Shown here: in pieces, positions 1-6,987 of the stretch | Numbering within the stretch: position 1 is the first letter of the stretch | Layout of the letters: each line of letters starts with the position of its first letter | NCBI GenBank assembly: GCA_041659085.1 | Contig: JBAZYZ010000019.1 | Span: 1-11,082 of the forward strand | Direction of reading: 5' to 3' | Length of the DNA: 11,082 nucleotides | From: JBAZYZ01 sp041659085 | Lineage (GTDB): Bacteria; Patescibacteriota; Minisyncoccia; Phycocordibacterales; VMEP01 | The notes under the pieces: generated by a model | What the model was told of the DNA's origin: nothing | The model's database searches: none | Seen by the model: the letters and a program-made list of their open reading frames with translations, nothing else | Position numbers and translations under genes: made by a program

Positions 1-92
1 AATAGATAATTGCCTTTCAGATATATCTGCGCGGCGGAAATATAGTTGGCGGCACGCACATACTTTTCAATCCGCGATATTGACTGGCTCAT
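1..92 (-). CDS. xfp: Phosphoketolase, N-terminal fragment cut by window edge
   Basis: Only the first 30 codons are inside the window; the reading frame is still open at base 1. The translation begins MSQSISRIEKYVRAANYISA and continues AQIYLKGNYL. This matches the conserved start of xylulose-5-phosphate/fructose-6-phosphate phosphoketolases, a helix with the pattern (D/E)KYWRAANYLSxxQIYLxxNxLL. The family is a TPP-dependent cytoplasmic enzyme that splits xylulose-5-P (and often fructose-6-P) with phosphate to give acetyl phosphate and an aldose phosphate. Here a Val replaces the usual Trp after KY. The ATG at 92 is chosen because a perfect extended -10 lies 10 nt upstream and the family normally has only a short N-terminal lead before this motif. 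It lies 74 bp downstream of the DUF5666-like gene on the same strand. Identity rests on about 22 diagnostic residues, so the family call is good but activity cannot be judged from the fragment. Confidence 0.8.
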   Translation of the reverse strand, partial: MSQSISRIEKYVRAANYISAAQIYLKGNYL

Positions 93-102
93 AAGTCTGA
101 TT

Positions 103-111
103 ATTATATCA
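103..111 (-). promoter_or_regulatory. Extended -10 promoter of phosphoketolase gene
   Basis: On the minus strand the sequence is TGATATAAT, a full TGn plus a perfect TATAAT. It ends 10 nt before the ATG at 92, so transcription should begin about 3-5 nt before the start codon. No Shine-Dalgarno and no convincing -35 are visible. Confidence 0.7.
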
Positions 112-166
112 CGACAGCAATATTAAAATCACCATTAAAAACGCAACGCGGATTACAGGAGACCGT

Positions 167-1048
167 TTAGAAATTCAAATTGCGCAGAACATCCGCGTCA
201 ATTTCCGAAAGATTCGTTTTTCTGACGGTGCCGTAAAAACGCACCGCGTCACCCGCCACAAAACGAGTCAGATTGGTTTTGCCTTTCGCTTTGTTTAAAA
301 TACCGGCGGTTGATGGAAGATAAACAGTATATTGTTTTCCTTCAGTAAGAACAACGGCCGTAACAGGCAAAGCGGCGCCTGAAATACTAACGAGAATTCC
401 CTGAAAATTGCGCGGCTTGAAAACGCCCTTGTCCTGGTACACTTCAATACTCGCGGCATCAATGGTAGAGTTCGTATAATCAAATGTCCCCTTAACCGAG
501 AGGACCGTATCCCCGGGAGCAAGTTCGCTTCGTGTAATTGCGCGCGCGCCCTTAGTTATAGTCGTCCCGCCAAGAATATTCACCCCAATAATATTCCCCT
601 TAGAGGACCTAATCGTAAAACCATAAGGCGAAGTCATCATGGCAATTACCTTACCGCTTACTTCTTTGTCTTCTCTCTCAAGAGACAGGTCAACAATCTT
701 TGAGGCCTGCACATTCAAGGTGTCGGAAGAGCTCGGAAGGATTCCTTCAACACTGAGAATATCGCCGTCTTTTATATCAAATACCGATGCCTTCTCGCCA
801 TATTTTTTTGAAATGTCGGTTTTATCATTTGTTAAGACGGTTATCCTGATGAATACATTGTCCCATACGGCGCGGGCGTAGAAAAACTTTGATTTCCCCG
901 GTTCCGGAACCATTGTTACCTTAAGATTCTTTATTGACATCTTCCCGTTTGAATCAATATTGATTTCCGACCGGGCGTCGGCGATTGCCAAAATAGGCAG
1001 AAAGAATAAAGAAAATATGGTTGCGAGTATGGCTGTTTTTGTTTTCAT
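167..1048 (-). CDS. Secreted DUF5666-like beta-repeat protein
   Basis: A 293-residue exported protein of unknown function. Residues 1-24 form a typical signal peptide: basic MKTK, hydrophobic core 6-21, probable cleavage after ADA near 23-25. The rest looks like three tandem beta-rich OB-type units at about 35-122, 128-206 and 214-293. Each contains a segment resembling DUF5666: a V/I-x-G-x-(V/I) strand, a stretch mentioning a value and its function, then an acidic-Gly-Asp turn before a final strand (D94-G-D, P178-G-D, A265-G-D) and a closing hydrophobic strand. DUF5666 repeats are common in secreted or surface proteins of Patescibacteria; their ligand is unknown. There is no sortase motif, lipobox or C-terminal membrane helix, so it is probably released or non-covalently bound. 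It follows rarA by 46 bp and has its own weak promoter. The domain call is from pattern memory, not a profile search. Confidence 0.65.
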   Translation of the reverse strand: MKTKTAILATIFSLFFLPILAIADARSEINIDSNGKMSIKNLKVTMVPEPGKSKFFYARAVWDNVFIRITVLTNDKTDISKKYGEKASVFDIKDGDILSVEGILPSSSDTLNVQASKIVDLSLEREDKEVSGKVIAMMTSPYGFTIRSSKGNIIGVNILGGTTITKGARAITRSELAPGDTVLSVKGTFDYTNSTIDAASIEVYQDKGVFKPRNFQGILVSISGAALPVTAVVLTEGKQYTVYLPSTAGILNKAKGKTNLTRFVAGDAVRFYGTVRKTNLSEIDADVLRNLNF

Positions 1049-1062
1049 AGTATTGTTCGTTT

Positions 1063-1090
1063 ATTCTAATAGGTTAAGCCAAGAAAGCAA
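1063..1090 (-). promoter_or_regulatory. Putative promoter of DUF5666-like gene
   Basis: Minus-strand TAGAAT at 1068-1063 is preceded by TTGCTT at 1090-1085 with a 16-nt spacer. The -10 ends 14 nt before the ATG at 1048. It lies in the 46-bp gap after rarA, so the gene may be transcribed independently of rarA. No Shine-Dalgarno is visible before the ATG. Confidence 0.45.
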
Positions 1091-1094
1091 ACCC

Positions 1095-2237
1095 TCACTT
1101 ATCCAGTTTTTTTAAGTATTTCTTTTTCTTCAATTTTTCCGGCAAGAAACTTTCCTTTGCGTACATTTCATATCCTTTCCCATAATCGAGTTCTTTCATA
1201 AGTCCGGTCGGGGCATTTCTTATATTCAAGGGGACCGGCAGATTGCCGTAAGTTTTTATGTCTGCTTGCGCCGCGCGTAGCGCGTCATAAGCGCTTCTGT
1301 TTTTCTTGCACTGTGACAAGTAAGCCACGCCATGCGCGAGGTTGATAGCGCACTCCGGAAGCCCGATTGTTTCCACCGCGCGGAAAATCTCGTTCGCCAC
1401 CACAAGCGCCGTCGGCTGGGCAAGACCTATGTCTTCGCTAGCGAATACCACCATTCTTCGCGCGATAAACTTCGGATCCTCTCCCGCGTCAACCATGCGG
1501 GCCAAATAGTAAATTGCCGCATCCGGCTGACCCGCGCGCATGCTCTTGATAAACGCGCTTATCGTATTGTAATGCTCCTCTCCTTTTTTATCATAGCGCA
1601 AAAACTTTGACTGAAGCGCGTTCTTTAAATTTTCCGATGTTATTACCCCGTATAACCCTTCCGTATTTTCAAGCAAAGAAAGAGCCTGTCGCGCGTCGCC
1701 GTTCGCCATTGAGATGAGCCAATCAGCCGCCTCTTTGGGAACCCTCATTCCCGTGCGTTTTATTATCTTGCCCATTTCCCCGCTGGACAATTCATTCAAC
1801 ACAAACACCCGACACCGGGAAAGAAGGGCCGATATGACTTCGAAACTCGGGTTCTCGGTTGTCGCCCCAATCAGCGTTAGAATCCCCTTTTCAACCGACG
1901 GTAAAAGGTAATCTTGCTGGGCTTTATTAAAACGATGGATCTCGTCCAAAAAAAGAACTTTCGGACGACCGTCGTTTCCATCGGTTATTATTTTCCGTAT
2001 ATCATCTTTTCCCGCCGACACAGCCGACAATTCATAAAATTTAGCATTGAGGCTTTTGGCATAAATGCGGGCAAGCGTGGTTTTCCCAACTCCCGGCGGG
2101 CCCCAAAAGATAAAAGAAAATAGGTGTTTTTTCTCTATTGCGACGCGGAGAGGCTTATTTGCCCCAACCAAATGCTCTTGGCCAATGAATTCATCCAGTG
2201 TTTCAGGTCTTATTCTGGACGCTAGCGGTTCGGACAT
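1095..2237 (-). CDS. rarA: Replication-associated recombination protein RarA (MgsA), AAA+ ATPase
   Basis: RarA is a clamp-loader-like AAA+ ATPase (also called MgsA; WRNIP1/Mgs1 in eukaryotes) acting at stalled or collapsed replication forks. Numbering from the chosen Met: N-terminal RPETLDEFIGQEHLVG (10-25), Walker A GPPGVGKTT (46-54), Walker B LFLDEIHR (95-102), sensor 1 with IGATTENPSF (about 122-131), and an arginine-finger-type LLSRCR (about 137-142). These are followed by the lid and the family-specific C-terminal helical region with SEDIGLA and LAHGVAYLSQCKKN. It is 380 residues, somewhat shorter than E. coli RarA (about 447), and ends in a Lys-rich tail. The frame is open 12 codons further upstream (2273), but the ATG at 2237 is preferred: it begins the conserved sequence and has an extended -10 nine nt before it. 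The stop codon is TGA, which shows that UGA is not recoded in this organism. It lies 46 bp downstream of the SGNH gene. Confidence 0.95.
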   Translation of the reverse strand: MSEPLASRIRPETLDEFIGQEHLVGANKPLRVAIEKKHLFSFIFWGPPGVGKTTLARIYAKSLNAKFYELSAVSAGKDDIRKIITDGNDGRPKVLFLDEIHRFNKAQQDYLLPSVEKGILTLIGATTENPSFEVISALLSRCRVFVLNELSSGEMGKIIKRTGMRVPKEAADWLISMANGDARQALSLLENTEGLYGVITSENLKNALQSKFLRYDKKGEEHYNTISAFIKSMRAGQPDAAIYYLARMVDAGEDPKFIARRMVVFASEDIGLAQPTALVVANEIFRAVETIGLPECAINLAHGVAYLSQCKKNRSAYDALRAAQADIKTYGNLPVPLNIRNAPTGLMKELDYGKGYEMYAKESFLPEKLKKKKYLKKLDK

Positions 2238-2246
2238 AACACACAA

Positions 2247-2255
2247 AGTATACCA
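2247..2255 (-). promoter_or_regulatory. Extended -10 promoter of rarA
   Basis: Minus-strand TGGTATACT (TGn plus TATACT, one mismatch from consensus). It ends 9 nt before the ATG at 2237, predicting a transcript start within 2-4 nt of the start codon. It lies wholly in the gap after the SGNH gene. Confidence 0.65.
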
Positions 2256-2283
2256 CTCCGCCAAAGAGAGCAAACAACCAAAG

Positions 2284-2916
2284 TTACTTTAACAATCCGG
2301 CAAGGACGGGATAAACACGCGAGGCGATTACTCCGTAACCTTTGTCGTTTGGATGAATTTCATCACTCATATATTCAGGACGCCCCAGCAGACCATCCAA
2401 AACATCCGGGACAAAAGCCGCATGGTACTGCCCTGCTAAACCTTCAAACAAAGAATTGTATTGGTCGCCCAGGAGTCCGCCTCGCACTCCAAGCAGCAGA
2501 ACGACAGCGCCGCGGTTTTGTATCTTTTCAATTATCTTTGCCAAATTCTGAAATGTTTTTTCCCTCGGCACCCGGCGTAAAAAATCATTGCCGCCCAAAA
2601 GAACAAGGACAACCCTGGGGTTAGGATATTTCGCGAGCACGGCATCAATCCGTGAAAGTCCTTCTTCTGTCGTATCGCCGCTTACTCCCTCGTTCACAAT
2701 CGGTGTCTCCAAGCGTTTAGATAGGAGCGAGGTGAAATCCTTTCCATCCCCCGCTCCGATTCCCTCAACCAAACTGTCGCCAAAAGAAATTATCGCATCG
2801 CCTTTTGGCGGGTAATTGGTTATCTTCGAAGCCCCGCCGCCAGTCAAAAGAAAATACCCCAAAAGAATAATCGCAACTGTGGATAATAACCAAACAAACA
2901 AACTTGATTTAAGCAT
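2284..2916 (-). CDS. Membrane-anchored SGNH/GDSL hydrolase (TesA/arylesterase-like)
   Basis: A 210-residue single-domain SGNH hydrolase tethered to the membrane or exported. Residues 5-24 are a hydrophobic signal anchor (or uncleaved signal) with no clear cleavage motif. The catalytic blocks are all present: block I SFGDSLVEG with nucleophile Ser48, block II NEGVSGDTT with the oxyanion Gly80, block III LLGGND with Asn110, and block V DEIHPND with Asp185 and His188. Spacing is typical of the TesA/lysophospholipase L1-like group, which cleaves ester or thioester bonds in lipids, acyl thioesters or acetylated sugars. The true substrate cannot be told from sequence; an extracytoplasmic esterase acting on lipids or envelope polysaccharide acetyl groups is the reasonable inference. 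It is the first of four leftward genes and is divergent from the rluF-like gene, 100 bp away. Confidence 0.9.
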   Translation of the reverse strand: MLKSSLFVWLLSTVAIILLGYFLLTGGGASKITNYPPKGDAIISFGDSLVEGIGAGDGKDFTSLLSKRLETPIVNEGVSGDTTEEGLSRIDAVLAKYPNPRVVLVLLGGNDFLRRVPREKTFQNLAKIIEKIQNRGAVVLLLGVRGGLLGDQYNSLFEGLAGQYHAAFVPDVLDGLLGRPEYMSDEIHPNDKGYGVIASRVYPVLAGLLK

Positions 2917-2930
2917 TGGAATTATTTTTC

Positions 2931-2939
2931 ATTCTACCA
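2931..2939 (-). promoter_or_regulatory. Extended -10 promoter of SGNH hydrolase gene
   Basis: Minus-strand TGGTAGAAT (TGn plus TAGAAT) ends 14 nt before the ATG at 2916. No Shine-Dalgarno is visible in the short predicted leader. It is one half of a divergent promoter region shared with the rluF-like gene. Confidence 0.6.
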
Positions 2940-2997
2940 TACGCGTCACGGGTAAAAATGCGAAAAACATAAAAGCATTATGCCAATTAGTGAAAAA

Positions 2998-3006
2998 TGC
3001 TATACT
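2998..3006 (+). promoter_or_regulatory. Extended -10 promoter of rluF-like gene
   Basis: TGCTATACT (TGn plus TATACT) ends 10 nt before the ATG at 3017, so the predicted transcript starts about 4 nt before that codon. Together with the leftward promoter at 2931-2939 it makes a divergent pair about 60 bp apart. The short direct repeat AAAAATGC occurs at 2954-2961 and again at 2993-3000; its meaning is unknown. Confidence 0.65.
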
Positions 3007-3016
3007 CCACAAATCT

Positions 3017-3832
3017 ATGGTTAAAGGAAAGAATAAAGGACGAAATAAGAGGTACTCCAAGGTACGCCAAAAAGACGCCAAAAGCATCAAGCCGCCTAAA
3101 CTGCCTGGCAAATCTCCCATACCAAAGGAGGAGCCATATCCTATGCGTATCAATAAATACCTCTCCAGCCAGGGTTATTCAACGCGCCGGGACGCCGACA
3201 AACTCATAGCGAAGAAGGTTGTCTTCATAAACGGCAAGCTTGCCATCTTGGGCTCAAAGGTCAACGAGAAAGATCTGGTGGAAGTGAAGAGCAAAGAAAA
3301 ACAAAAGAAATATTCTTACTTCGCCTACAACAAGCCCAAGGGCGTTATCACCCACTCTCCGCAGATGGGAGAAAAAGATATTGAACACTCGGTCAACATC
3401 AAAGGCAAGTATGTCTTCCCTGTGGGACGCTTGGACAAGGATTCTCACGGCTTAATAATACTCACCGACGACGGGCGCGTTACCGACCGGCTGCTCAATC
3501 CCGAACACGAGCACGAAAAAGAATACGTGGTTACGGTCCGCAATCCCCTGCGTCCCAGTTTTAAAATGCATATGGAAGCGGGGGTGGATATTGAGGGTTA
3601 TCTGACAAAAAAATGCAAAGTTACTATTATGGGCGACCAAAGTTTTAAAATTGCCTTAACCGAAGGCAAGAAGCACCAGATACGCCGCATGTGCGCCAAT
3701 CTGCACAATGACGTGGCTGACCTTACCCGCATCAGGGTAATGAATATTCGCCTCGGGACACTGAAGCCGAACGCGCACCGCGAAATTATCGGCAAAGAAC
3801 TGGAAACTTTTCTGAAGAGTATAGGATTGTAG
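3017..3832 (+). CDS. rluF: 23S rRNA pseudouridine synthase, RluB/E/F family (RluF-like)
   Basis: A 271-residue RsuA/RluB/E/F-family enzyme that converts a uridine in 23S rRNA to pseudouridine. Residues 1-42 are a Lys/Arg/Pro-rich extension, probably RNA-binding. Residues 43-90 are an S4 domain (MRINKYLSSQGYSTRRDADK, then the VFINGK strand). The catalytic domain follows: YNKPKGV (104-110), the active-site motif GRLDKDSHGL with catalytic Asp140, a KEYVV strand, and the C-terminal motif EGKKHQIRRM (216-225). The GRLDKDSxGL motif and lengthy RIRVMNIRLG tail resemble RluF (E. coli U2604) more than RsuA, but the target base is inferred. The start at 3017 is favoured by the extended -10 just upstream; an alternative ATG at 3143, preceded by AGGAGG, would give a 229-residue protein beginning at the S4 domain. 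The frame is open back to 2816, but that would overlap the divergent SGNH gene. It converges on the ABC-F gene with a 9-bp gap. Confidence 0.88.
   Translation: MVKGKNKGRNKRYSKVRQKDAKSIKPPKLPGKSPIPKEEPYPMRINKYLSSQGYSTRRDADKLIAKKVVFINGKLAILGSKVNEKDLVEVKSKEKQKKYSYFAYNKPKGVITHSPQMGEKDIEHSVNIKGKYVFPVGRLDKDSHGLIILTDDGRVTDRLLNPEHEHEKEYVVTVRNPLRPSFKMHMEAGVDIEGYLTKKCKVTIMGDQSFKIALTEGKKHQIRRMCANLHNDVADLTRIRVMNIRLGTLKPNAHREIIGKELETFLKSIGL
3126..3145 (+). promoter_or_regulatory. Shine-Dalgarno-like AGGAGG before an internal ATG of rluF-like gene
   Basis: AGGAGG at 3126-3131 lies 11 nt before an in-frame ATG at 3143, exactly where the S4 domain begins. It is the only near-perfect Shine-Dalgarno found near a credible start codon in the window. 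It also encodes Lys-Glu-Glu in the long form, so chance is possible. Confidence 0.35.
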
Positions 3833-3841
3833 AGCGCTGTT

Positions 3842-5305
<1,464 letters not shown>

Positions 5306-5313
5306 AGTGGAAT

Positions 5314-5319
5314 ATTATA
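5314..5319 (-). promoter_or_regulatory. -10 element of ABC-F gene
   Basis: A perfect minus-strand TATAAT ends 8 nt before the ATG at 5305, so a transcript would start essentially at the start codon. It lies in the 18-bp gap after the zinc-ribbon gene and overlaps no Shine-Dalgarno. No convincing -35 was found. Confidence 0.6.
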
Positions 5320-5323
5320 CTAT

Positions 5324-5497
5324 TTACTTCTTGTACATGCACTTCACGCACGTGGTCTGTTTATCTCCGCGCGTCTGGATATACTTGTTGCCGCAAGAAC
5401 AAAGCAGAACCGCGGCTTTGGTCGTGCGCTCAACCCACTTGCCTTTGTTCTGAAATGTTTTTGACGGTCCGTTTTGCATAAAGTTTTTTGTTATCAT
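5324..5497 (-). CDS. Small zinc-ribbon-like protein, unrecognised family
   Basis: A 57-residue open reading frame beginning MITKNFMQNGPSKTF, filling the space between the helicase and ABC-F genes. Its second half has the four-cysteine pattern LCSCG (Cys33, Cys35) then CVKC (Cys50, Cys53), with 14 residues between the pairs, as in a zinc ribbon or knuckle. The rest is basic (Lys/Arg-rich) with Gly, Asn and aromatic residues, and the C-terminus is MYKK. This composition fits a small RNA- or ribosome-binding protein, but I do not recognise the family and no function is assigned. The arrangement of cysteines recalls zinc-binding small ribosomal proteins, though it does not match bL31, bL33 or bL36. 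ATG at 5497 has a -10-like TAGAAT six nt upstream; an in-frame ATG at 5479 would give 51 residues. It begins 15 bp after the helicase stop and ends 18 bp before the ABC-F start. Confidence 0.7.
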   Translation of the reverse strand: MITKNFMQNGPSKTFQNKGKWVERTTKAAVLLCSCGNKYIQTRGDKQTTCVKCMYKK

Positions 5498-5503
5498 ATT
5501 TTT

Positions 5504-5509
5504 ATTCTA
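5504..5509 (-). promoter_or_regulatory. Putative -10 of the zinc-ribbon gene
   Basis: Minus-strand TAGAAT ends 6 nt before the ATG at 5497, predicting transcription starting at the ATG itself. It lies in the 15-bp gap after the helicase stop codon. No -35 or TGn extension is clear. Confidence 0.45.
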
Positions 5510-5512
5510 ATC

Positions 5513-6739
5513 TTAACCAATGAATGTTAATGCCTTACCCTTCTTGTCTCCGCGTCCGGTTCGACCTATGCGATGAACATAATCATCGTGGGTGGCCGGG
5601 ATGTCGAAGTTGATGACATGGGAGATGTCGGCAATGTCCAGGCCCCTAGCCGCCACATCCGTCGCCACAAGCACCTGAACCTGGTTCTCCTTGAACATCC
5701 GGAGCGCCTTTTGCCTGCGAGCATGGTTCTTATCACCATGGATTGATTCCGCTTTGAAACCGCGCTCAACGAGAGTGTTGGACAGTTTCTCCACCCCGTG
5801 CTTGGTTTTGCCGAAAATAAGCACTTTCTTAAAGCCTTCGTTTATAAGTAAATCGTGCAGGACATCAACCTTATTATCCCCCGCCTTCAAACGAACAACA
5901 TCCTGGTCTACATTGGCCGAGGTGTTTCCTGTTTTAACGGAAATTGTAACCGGATTTTTGAGAAAATCTTTGATTAAAATTTCTATCTCGTGGGAAACAG
6001 TGGCTGAGAAGAAAAGGGTGTGCCTCTCCTTCGGCATCTGGGCCATCATAAACTTCATATCATTGATGAAACCCATATCAAGCATCCTGTCGGCCTCATC
6101 CAAAACCACCGTTCTGAATCCGGAAAGGTTGAGATTTTTTCTTTCAATCAAATCTTTGATGCGTCCGGGCGTGCCGATTATGAAGTTGTTGTGATAACGG
6201 AGTTCCGAAATCTGGCGTCCAATAGGCGCCCCGCCCACAACGCAAACTGAAAAGATCTTCAGCCGAGGGGTAAACCCCTTGAGCTCCTGGTCTATCTGTA
6301 TGGCAAGTTCCCTAGTCGGCACGACAATCAAGATTTTTTCATCTTTTGGACTAAGCAAAACTTTGTTAATAAGAGGGATAAGAAAAGCCGCTGTCTTGCC
6401 GGTGCCTGTGTTGGCGATGCCAACCACGTCCTCACCATTCAAAATATGCGGAATTATTTTATCCTGAATAGGAGTCGGGGTTATATAACCCTTATTGATG
6501 ATATTTTTCTTGAGCTCTTCCGCAATTTTAAAATCGGCAAAAGAATGCTCCGGGACGAAAACCAGAGGGCGTTCCATAATAACGCTTTTGTTTATAAACT
6601 TTGAAACATCAATCCTCTCGCCACGCGCGCTTCCGCTTCTGCCGCGGCTTGGCGAAGAGCCACGCTTGTGAGGCGGACGGCTATGAAATGACGATTGTCT
6701 GCCGGTTCTGCCGGCACTGTTAAATTTCTTCTGATACAT
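5513..6739 (-). CDS. DEAD-box ATP-dependent RNA helicase (RhlE/DeaD-like)
   Basis: A 408-residue DEAD-box RNA helicase that unwinds short RNA duplexes, typically in ribosome assembly, RNA decay or cold adaptation. Residues 1-42 are an Arg/Gly/Ser-rich basic tail. Motifs in order: Q-motif region (SFADF near 66-70, with Gln92), motif I ANTGTGKT (109-116), Ia PTRELA (141-146), GG (169-170), Ib TPGR (190-193), II DEAD (214-217), III SAT (245-247), IV LIFGKTK (307-313), V ATDVAARGLD (359-368) and VI HRIGRTGR (389-396). All catalytic motifs are intact. The protein stops 12 residues after motif VI, so the last strand and helix of the RecA2 domain seem trimmed. RNA-binding basic tails are more often C-terminal in this family; here it is N-terminal. 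The gene is first in a leftward group with the zinc-ribbon and ABC-F genes. Its best promoter is about 200 nt upstream, giving a long structured leader. Confidence 0.93.
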   Translation of the reverse strand: MYQKKFNSAGRTGRQSSFHSRPPHKRGSSPSRGRSGSARGERIDVSKFINKSVIMERPLVFVPEHSFADFKIAEELKKNIINKGYITPTPIQDKIIPHILNGEDVVGIANTGTGKTAAFLIPLINKVLLSPKDEKILIVVPTRELAIQIDQELKGFTPRLKIFSVCVVGGAPIGRQISELRYHNNFIIGTPGRIKDLIERKNLNLSGFRTVVLDEADRMLDMGFINDMKFMMAQMPKERHTLFFSATVSHEIEILIKDFLKNPVTISVKTGNTSANVDQDVVRLKAGDNKVDVLHDLLINEGFKKVLIFGKTKHGVEKLSNTLVERGFKAESIHGDKNHARRQKALRMFKENQVQVLVATDVAARGLDIADISHVINFDIPATHDDYVHRIGRTGRGDKKGKALTFIG

Positions 6740-6789
6740 ATTGTTTTTTAGATGGATTTTAAAATAATAGAAACAAACACCCCCAAATG

Positions 6790-6918
6790 GGTTTTAGCTT
6801 CCGGCTCTCGATAAATACTAAAGAATGACCGTTTCGAAGGTCTCAATCAGAGACTAAATAGGAAACCACAGAGAATCTCTGTGGTTTATGGAAGCATTGC
6901 TTCCCGAGCGCTAAAACC
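6790..6918 (-). ncRNA. Structured RNA candidate in the helicase leader
   Basis: The 248 bp between the helicase start and the RipA-like gene contain no gene but many inverted repeats. A 9-bp pairing GCTAAAACC/GGTTTTAGC (6910-6918 with 6790-6798) closes a 129-nt unit. Inside are: GGAAGC-ATT-GCTTCC (6890-6895/6899-6904); a near-perfect 25-bp palindrome with 12-bp arms (6863-6874/6876-6887) around one base; GTCTC-AATCA-GAGAC (6840-6844/6850-6854); and GACC/GGTC (6827-6830/6839-6842). The last two share bases 6840-6842, so they exclude each other. GCTTCC also recurs at 6797-6802, giving GGAAGC a second possible partner. No hairpin is followed by a T-run, so these are not terminators. Read leftward, the unit would lie in the helicase 5' leader; a stand-alone RNA or the opposite strand are possible. 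I match it to no known RNA family. Confidence 0.55.
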
Positions 6919-6941
6919 AGTGAGATATACTGTTACACAAC

Positions 6942-6970
6942 AGAATATACTAAAATAACTTATCTGTCAA
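6942..6970 (-). promoter_or_regulatory. Consensus-like promoter about 200 nt upstream of the helicase gene
   Basis: On the minus strand a perfect TTGACA (6970-6965), a 17-nt spacer and TATTCT (6947-6942) form the most classical sigma-70-type promoter in the window. The predicted start near 6935 gives a leader of about 195 nt. A dyad CTGTT-ACAC-AACAG (6930-6943) overlaps the -10 and start site and could be an operator. A second, weaker -10-like TATTAT (6769-6764) lies nearer the helicase ATG and could give a short transcript. Confidence 0.6.
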
Positions 6971-6987
6971 GGGCGGCATTTTTGACC

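Noticed and set aside
142..166. CGC/GCG hairpin plus T-run after the DUF5666-like gene as a terminator
   Set aside because: The stem is only about 3 bp, too weak to support.
1095..1097. Possible UGA recoding, as in some CPR lineages
   Set aside because: rarA ends with TGA at the expected length and no gene shows in-frame TGA at conserved Gly or Trp positions.
2238..2273. Longer rarA start at 2273
   Set aside because: The extra 12 residues precede the conserved family start and would include the promoter; no Shine-Dalgarno is present.
2816..3016. Upstream extension of the rluF-like frame to 2816
   Set aside because: It would overlap the divergent SGNH gene start and has no promoter or ribosome site; the extended -10 at 2998-3006 lies inside it.
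5691..6194. Rightward 167-codon open frame opposite the helicase
   Set aside because: It is antisense to intact helicase motifs, has no promoter-start arrangement like the real genes, and its protein looks like none I know.
6863..6887. 25-bp palindrome as an intrinsic terminator
   Set aside because: No T-run follows on either strand.
6790..6918. Structured region as a MITE or integron attC site
   Set aside because: The 9-bp terminal inverted repeats have no flanking target-site duplication, and the ends do not fit the attC core RYYYAAC/GTTRRRY.
6966..6986. GTCAA/TTGAC hairpin as a terminator of the RipA-like gene
   Set aside because: The stem is only 5 bp with an 11-nt loop and no U-tract; the sequence is better explained as the -35 of the next promoter.
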